From positions 1 to 46,684 of the forward strand of contig JAADIF010000043.1 of assembly GCA_013151465.1 (NCBI GenBank): a stretch of 46,684 nucleotides of DNA. The letters are read 5' to 3'. The position numbers were made by a program, and so were the translations under genes. Each line of letters begins with the position of its first letter. Position 1 is the stretch's first letter. Positions 42,843 through 46,684 of the stretch are shown here, one piece after another. Below the pieces are notes generated by a model. It was not told where the DNA came from. It made no database searches and saw nothing but the letters and a program-made list of their open reading frames with translations. This DNA is from Microcaldota archaeon. Lineage in GTDB: Archaea > Aenigmatarchaeota > Aenigmatarchaeia > QMZP01 > QMZT01.

Positions 42843-43781
42843 ATGATAACGCTGAACGAGGGCTCGGGCGGGAAGGAAACGCATGAATTGATAGAGAAAA
42901 TACGATCGGTACTAAAAGTCACAAGCGATTGGAAGAATTCTGATGACGACTCGGCGACGCTCAAATTCGGGGATAAGCATCTCGTGTTTACGACAGATAC
43001 ATTCACTGTCGACCCTGTATTTTTTCCGGGGGGAGATATAGGAAAGCTTGCGATGTGCGGGACTATAAACGACATAGCTGTTATGGGGGCAAAGCCGCTT
43101 GGCATATCGTTTGGCCTTGTTCTCGAGGAAGGGTTCTCAGAGAATGACCTTGAAAAAATAGTGTCATCAATGGACAAAGTTTCGGAAAAAACCGGAATTC
43201 CTGTGGTCACTGGCGATACGAAGGTTATGGAAAAGGAAAAGGTTGACAAAATCATAATCAACACATCTGCCGTTGGCATCACGGACAATCCCATTACAGA
43301 TTCCGGCTTGAAGCCGGGGGACAAAATAGTTGTGAACGGGAGCATTGGAGATCACGGGGCAGCGCTTCTTGCAAAGCGCTTCGGTTACGTTGCTGATTTC
43401 GTTTCAGACTGCAACCCTGTTCTTGAAGATTCCCAGAAATTAAAAGGCATAGCCACAGCAATGAAGGATCCGACAAGAGGAGGGATTGCGGGAGCGCTCA
43501 ACGAAATGGCGGAAAAATCGGGAGTCAAAATAATTCTTGACGAATCCAAAATCCCTGTAAAAAGTGGCGTCAAAGCGATTTCGGAACTTCTGGGCATAAG
43601 TTATTATGAGATGCCCTGCGAGGGCAGGATAATTGCAGGCATAAAAGAAAGCGCAAAACCTCCTGAAGGATTCGTCGAAATAGGCCGTGCAGAAAAGGGG
43701 GCGGGCGTTTTCATCGATACGGGGCTTTCTGAAAGAAAGCTCAATATGCCTTTCGGCCGGCTTCTGCCGAGGATATGCTGA
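42843..43781 (+). CDS. hypE: Hydrogenase maturation enzyme HypE
   Basis: A 312-residue ATP-dependent enzyme that dehydrates the carbamoylated C-terminal Cys to a thiocyanate, the source of cyanide ligands. N-terminal GSGGKETHELI, GDTKVMEKEKVDK, DPTRGG loop and C-terminal LLPRIC are all present, the last Cys being the modified one. Its partners HypA, HypB and HypF and any hydrogenase are not in this window; HypC and HypD are 4 kb upstream. Confidence 0.96.
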   Translation: MITLNEGSGGKETHELIEKIRSVLKVTSDWKNSDDDSATLKFGDKHLVFTTDTFTVDPVFFPGGDIGKLAMCGTINDIAVMGAKPLGISFGLVLEEGFSENDLEKIVSSMDKVSEKTGIPVVTGDTKVMEKEKVDKIIINTSAVGITDNPITDSGLKPGDKIVVNGSIGDHGAALLAKRFGYVADFVSDCNPVLEDSQKLKGIATAMKDPTRGGIAGALNEMAEKSGVKIILDESKIPVKSGVKAISELLGISYYEMPCEGRIIAGIKESAKPPEGFVEIGRAEKGAGVFIDTGLSERKLNMPFGRLLPRIC

Positions 43782-43798
43782 AATATCCAAATGCTTTT

Positions 43799-43883
43799 GT
43801 TTCGTTTCATTAAATTCATTTCCGGTTTCATGACATGAAACAAGTATTCATTTGGTTTCACTGATTCTGATATGTCGTTTCAT
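43799..43883. promoter_or_regulatory. GTTTCA operator array with perfect palindrome
   Basis: GTTTC(A) begins at 43799, 43804, 43825, 43855 and 43877; 43804 to 43825 is 21 bp, 43825 to 43855 is 30, 43855 to 43877 is 22, so near-integral helical turns. GTTTCATG-A-CATGAAAC at 43825-43841 is a perfect 17-bp palindrome. It is upstream of the secreted-protein/membrane-regulator pair. Confidence 0.65.
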
Positions 43884-43918
43884 TCAAGTAACTCCTATCA
43901 AAAGTTAGGAGGTTTGAT

Positions 43919-44287
43919 ATGGAAACAAAAATTTTAATTGCGAGCATATTTGCTGCACTTTTCGTAGGAACAACTCTCGTTGCAGCGAGCAGCTATTATT
44001 CAATGGCCGAATTCCATCAAAGGATGATGTCATCTGATGATTTTGCAAAAATGCATGCTGCTATGATGAGCGGTGATCATGAAGCAGCTGAAAAATATCA
44101 TGAAAATCTGGATTTTGAATGTCCAATGCATGAACTTATCGAAGAAGGCAAGATCTCGGATGAAGACTTCAGGACGATGCATGAATGGATGATGACAGGA
44201 AACTTTCCGGATGAAAAGCCTGAAGGGTTGAACGACGCTGCATGGGAGATTCATAAAAGCCATCATCCCGAAATCTATGATAAATAG
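43919..44287 (+). CDS. Small secreted Met/His-rich protein
   Basis: A 122-residue secreted protein: signal peptide 1-24 (KILIASIFAALFVGTTLVAASS), then helical repeats rich in Met, His and acidic residues (FHQRMMSSDDFAKMHAAMMSGDHEAAEKYHENLDFECPMHE, FRTMHEWMMTG). The composition suits copper or other soft-metal binding. Strong ribosome site GGAGG at 43910-43914. It is followed 42 bases later by a membrane winged-helix gene, echoing the 28.7-29.9 kb locus, which supports a secreted sensor plus regulator unit. Confidence 0.78.
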   Translation: METKILIASIFAALFVGTTLVAASSYYSMAEFHQRMMSSDDFAKMHAAMMSGDHEAAEKYHENLDFECPMHELIEEGKISDEDFRTMHEWMMTGNFPDEKPEGLNDAAWEIHKSHHPEIYDK

Positions 44288-44329
44288 ATATAAATCCATT
44301 TCTTTTTTATTTTAAGAGTGAACTATATT

Positions 44330-44749
44330 ATGGAAATTTCCACAAAAAAATTGTTTATTGCTGTATCACTTGTCGTTATGTTAGGTGCCCTTATAACGGT
44401 TTTTTCTATATATCACACGCTTCATATGGGCAACGCGTTTCTCCAGTATCCGCTCTTTCTTTACGGAACAGCAATTCTTTCCCTCCTTTCAGGGGGGTTT
44501 ATCGTCTATCTTTTCGAAGACAGGATAAATAAGGCACAACTCAATAAAATCCTCTCCGTCCTGCCTCCAGATGAAAGGAAGATAATGAAAATTCTGGCTG
44601 AAAGGGTGGAAATCGAACAGAATAAGCTTGTGACGCTTTCAGGCCTAAATAAGGTCAGGGTTTCGCGCATATTGGCAACTCTCGAGCAAAGGAAGATAAT
44701 AGAAAAGAAAAAACATGGCTACACCAATATGATAATACTTAAAATTTAA
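44330..44749 (+). CDS. Second membrane-anchored winged-helix regulator (COG2512-like)
   Basis: A 139-residue protein with membrane helices at about 6-27 and 42-63 and a cytoplasmic winged helix at about 74-139: PPDERKIMKILAERVEIEQNKLVTLSGLNKVRVSRILATLEQRKIIEKKKHGYTNMIIL. The core is the same as in the 29.3 kb regulator. The outside loop between the helices is short (about 14 residues), so the secreted neighbour could supply the sensing part. ATG 44330 is preferred over the GTG at 44318. Probably acts on the GTTTCA boxes upstream of its operon. Confidence 0.8.
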   Translation: MEISTKKLFIAVSLVVMLGALITVFSIYHTLHMGNAFLQYPLFLYGTAILSLLSGGFIVYLFEDRINKAQLNKILSVLPPDERKIMKILAERVEIEQNKLVTLSGLNKVRVSRILATLEQRKIIEKKKHGYTNMIILKI

Positions 44750-44804
44750 AAATGATATAAAGTGCACAGTTTCATTTTTAATTGGCATAAACCATATCAT
44801 TATC

Positions 44805-45137
44805 ATGTCGGATAATTTAGACGGGCATGAAGTCTACACGCAAAAATATCAGGAAATCGATGAGACTATAGATTGCCCTATCTGCAAAAAGGGAAAAATT
44901 GAAATTAAGCGCATACCCGGTTGGTATGAATGGAAGGTTAGCAGGATATCAGCCGGCGCAAAGCGCACCAAATTCTTTCATGACCCGAAGTTCAAGGTAA
45001 TGAACAAGTGCCCCGAATGCGGAGCATCGCGGGAAACTATAAAAGAAGCCCTCGAAAAGGGCAAAAAACCTGAAACAAAGGATGAGCGAAAGAAACGCCT
45101 TGAGGCAGCAGGGATTCCCACGCAGATTGAGATGTGA
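44805..45137 (+). CDS. Small zinc-ribbon protein
   Basis: A 110-residue protein with two Cys pairs, CPIC (near residue 25) and CPEC (near 68), separated by about 40 residues, forming a zinc ribbon. The basic, helical C-terminus (KKPETKDERKKRLEAAGIP) may touch RNA or DNA. Not recognised further. A single GTTTCAT at 44769-44775 lies upstream, so it may belong to the same regulon. Confidence 0.65.
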   Translation: MSDNLDGHEVYTQKYQEIDETIDCPICKKGKIEIKRIPGWYEWKVSRISAGAKRTKFFHDPKFKVMNKCPECGASRETIKEALEKGKKPETKDERKKRLEAAGIPTQIEM

Positions 45138-45141
45138 AAGA

Positions 45142-45175
45142 TAGGTGTCTACATATCTATAGGTGTAGACACCTA
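45142..45175. terminator. 12-bp stem-loop downstream of the zinc-ribbon gene
   Basis: TAGGTGTCTACA (45142-45153) and its exact complement TGTAGACACCTA (45164-45175) with a ten-base loop; GGTGTAG recurs at 45181-45187. Placed just after a stop codon, it may end transcription, though repeats of GGTGTAG would also suit a binding site. Confidence 0.4.
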
Positions 45176-45280
45176 ATATTGGTGTAGGACGAGCAGAAAG
45201 ATATTTTTTGGGAATGCCCAGATGCTTGCCTGAATATGTTTTTATCATGAAAATCATTGCGCAAAATAAAGATAAAATAT

Positions 45281-45328
45281 TTAAACATATGTTTACATAA
45301 TTAAACATATGTTCAAAGAATTAAACAT
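45281..45328. promoter_or_regulatory. Three TTAAACAT operators with exact 20-bp spacing
   Basis: TTAAACAT begins at 45281, 45301 and 45321. The first lies in the palindrome AAACATATGTTT (45283-45294); the second covers the start codon of the HTH-nucleotidyltransferase gene; the third is 18 bases inside it. AAATATTTA (45275-45283) can be the TATA box. Binding would block transcription start, and the HTH of the gene product is the natural candidate repressor. Confidence 0.65.
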
Positions 45329-45833
45329 GCTCTCTTTTTTCTTTGAGAAGCCCTCAAGGGAATTCAATGTAAGGGAGACGGCAAAGCTCCTTGGCATTTC
45401 TCCCGCAACCGCGAGCAAAGAGCTCAAAAGGTTTGCAAAGGAAGGTCTTCTCAGGGAAAGGGAGGAATGGAGAGTCCATCTTTACAGGGCAAACACAGAA
45501 AGCGACATTTATCGCGATGTGAAAAGGTTCTATAACATAAGAAAGCTGAAAGATTCCGGACTTCTTGAAGAGCTTGACAGATTCTATCTGCGTCCTGCAA
45601 TTATTCTGTTTGGCTCTTATGCGCAAGGAATGGACACGGAAACAAGCGATGTTGACATCGCCGTGATATCGGAGAAAAGAAAGACGTTTTTACACGCCAG
45701 AAAATTCGAAAAGAAAATAAAGAGGGATTTGCACATCATCCCGATGAAATCAATGAAAGATATGAAAAACACACACCTTTTGAATAATATCCTTAATGGC
45801 ATAGTGCTAAGGGGGAAGGTCAGATGGATCTAA
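45309..45833 (+). CDS. HTH-nucleotidyltransferase (MNT-like antitoxin)
   Basis: A 174-residue protein: winged helix at residues 1-65 (REFNVRETAKLLGISPATASKELKRFAKEGLL) fused to a minimal nucleotidyltransferase with GSYAQGMDTETSDVD (G102, S103, D114, D116). In MNT-HEPN toxin-antitoxin pairs such enzymes modify the HEPN toxin with nucleotides. The HTH and the three operators fit autoregulation. A start at M7 (45327) is possible. Overlaps the HEPN gene by ten bases. Confidence 0.85.
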   Translation: MFKELNMLSFFFEKPSREFNVRETAKLLGISPATASKELKRFAKEGLLREREEWRVHLYRANTESDIYRDVKRFYNIRKLKDSGLLEELDRFYLRPAIILFGSYAQGMDTETSDVDIAVISEKRKTFLHARKFEKKIKRDLHIIPMKSMKDMKNTHLLNNILNGIVLRGKVRWI

Positions 45834-46246
45834 ATGACTGTTTCAGCAAAGGTCTTGTCAGAAAAGCTGAAAAGGACGAATTCAGGATAATGTCCCTGAT
45901 GGAAATGGCAGACATAAAAGAAGAAGCAGTAAAAGAGGCAAAAATCACAGAAAAGACAATATCAGCTTATGTATCACTTGCATATGATGCATTAAGAGAA
46001 GTGCTGGAAGCATTATGCCTTTTAAAAGGGTACAAGGTGCTTTCGCATATATGCATAGGTGAACTTCTTGCGGACATTATAGATGATTTTGACTACGACG
46101 AGTTTGACAGGATACGATGGATAAGAAACAGCATAAACTATTACGGCGAGAAGATTGATTTTGAGCAGGGTATGGAGATTATCGATAAAATTTTTGCAAT
46201 GAAAAAGGAAATGGCATCACGATACCTGAAAAGGTTTAAGGAATAA
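45824..46246 (+). CDS. HEPN-domain protein
   Basis: A 140-residue four-helix HEPN protein coupled to the nucleotidyltransferase. The helix SLAYDALREVLEALCLLKGYKV and the IRNSINYYGEKID motif identify it. Active RNase HEPN toxins have R(N)xxxH; here R101-N-S-I-N-Y106-Y107 has Tyr, not His, so it may be a non-nuclease variant. The usual partner reaction (nucleotide addition to a Tyr in this motif) would still be possible. Confidence 0.82.
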   Translation: MDLNDCFSKGLVRKAEKDEFRIMSLMEMADIKEEAVKEAKITEKTISAYVSLAYDALREVLEALCLLKGYKVLSHICIGELLADIIDDFDYDEFDRIRWIRNSINYYGEKIDFEQGMEIIDKIFAMKKEMASRYLKRFKE

Positions 46247-46432
46247 GGAATGCAAACCAAATCCCGAAATTATAACCTTTTAATGTTTACGTTCGTGAAC
46301 AATTTCACAATATATGAATTAACAAAAATCAAATCCCATGAAAGAAACAATATATCTGAAATTGTCTATTGATATGTTCATAAATCTGGATACATGCCCG
46401 AAAATTTGTATGTTGCTTCCTTTTTGGATGTT

Positions 46433-46684
46433 TTACAACACTCCTATCTTTCCCGCATCGGTCAGCTCTATGATGCCGTTCTTTGACCTGATGAAACCGC
46501 CATCTTCTTCGACATCTACAGCGATATTACCGAGCTCATCGCGTACGGGGCTGCGACCCGTACTACAACCCCTTCATTGCCCCCGTACACTGCGGTTTTG
46601 AAGAACCTGATTCCCCTTTGGGCATAGTCATCGACAATTCTCTGCACGGCGTTTCCATACGATAAATCTTTCAGAGAATTGAAA
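46433..46684 (-). pseudogene. Frameshifted gene fragment at window edge
   Basis: The minus strand from the right edge reads SLKDLSYGNAVQRIVDDYAQRGIRFFKTAVYGGNEGVVVRVAAPYA, then after one frameshift near 46540 RDELGNIAVDVEEDGGFIRSKNGIIELTDAGKIGVL and a stop at 46433-46435. Both pieces look coding and fit one protein. I do not recognise the family; its N-terminus lies outside the window. A sequencing error could mimic the shift. The 180 bases between this and the HEPN stop hold only AT-rich DNA with a weak inverted repeat around 46287. Confidence 0.45.

Noticed and set aside
46338..46601. 87-residue plus-strand frame near the window end
   Set aside because: Composition (Pro/Ser-rich) is not protein-like, and it is antisense to a better coding signal on the minus strand.

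Overview
The window is archaeal chromosomal DNA, most likely from a DPANN-type lineage; I cannot place it more finely. The evidence is TBP, Cdc48, Hel308, LSm, L37e/L44e/S8e/S27e, aIF2-alpha, SRP54, a GINS subunit and the wyosine enzyme Taw1, plus a one-polypeptide DNA primase (PriS joined to a PriL-type Fe-S domain), an architecture known from Nanoarchaeum and relatives. Genes are tightly packed. Two start styles coexist: a GGTGAT-type Shine-Dalgarno (SD) a few bases before the start, and leaderless starts about 25 bases after a TATA box.

Layout. 1-2240: one unknown gene, then a graveyard of broken genes (IS66-like transposase, TauE/SafE permease, a DDE transposase). 2.2-5.1 kb: arginyl-tRNA synthetase with an unusual N-terminal B3/4 domain, and a small gene behind a phased operator array. 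5.1-12.5 kb: informational block (KaiC-like ATPase, MEMO, primase, P-loop kinase, nucleotidyltransferase, GINS, L44e, S27e, aIF2-alpha, SRP54). 12.5-19.5 kb: Fic protein with operator repeats, a degenerate site-2-protease-like membrane protein, TBP behind a phased array of TATA boxes, tRNA-Ser(GCU) with an intron in its T-loop, DUF2207/LemA and a Na+/Ca2+ exchanger. 19.5-28.7 kb: small winged-helix protein and Cdc48, a full-length B-family polymerase with both nuclease and polymerase centres destroyed, class II aldolase, Hel308, DUF192.

28.7-36.6 kb: secreted protein and membrane-bound winged-helix regulator, L37e-LSm, S8e, an EF-Tu-domain-II-like protein, a possible small RNA, CDF cation transporter, methyltransferases, an eroded HisB-like protein, Taw1 and thymidylate kinase. 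36.7-46.7 kb: secreted beta-helix protein, Ham1 pyrophosphatase, HypC/HypD, a CcdA-like membrane protein with a thioredoxin-fold partner, HAD and HD hydrolases, HypE, a second secreted protein plus membrane winged-helix pair, and an HTH-nucleotidyltransferase/HEPN pair.

The best candidate for an undescribed system is the set of loci sharing GTTTCA/TGAAAC boxes at about 29.25, 41.1 and 43.85 kb. Two of them carry a membrane-anchored winged-helix protein (COG2512-like) together with a small secreted His/Met-rich protein; the third drives an envelope thiol-redox operon. Together they look like an envelope-sensing metal/redox regulon. Other strong points are the T-loop tRNA intron with a complete bulge-helix-bulge fold, the dead polymerase, and the 11-bp-phased TATA array in front of the TBP gene.
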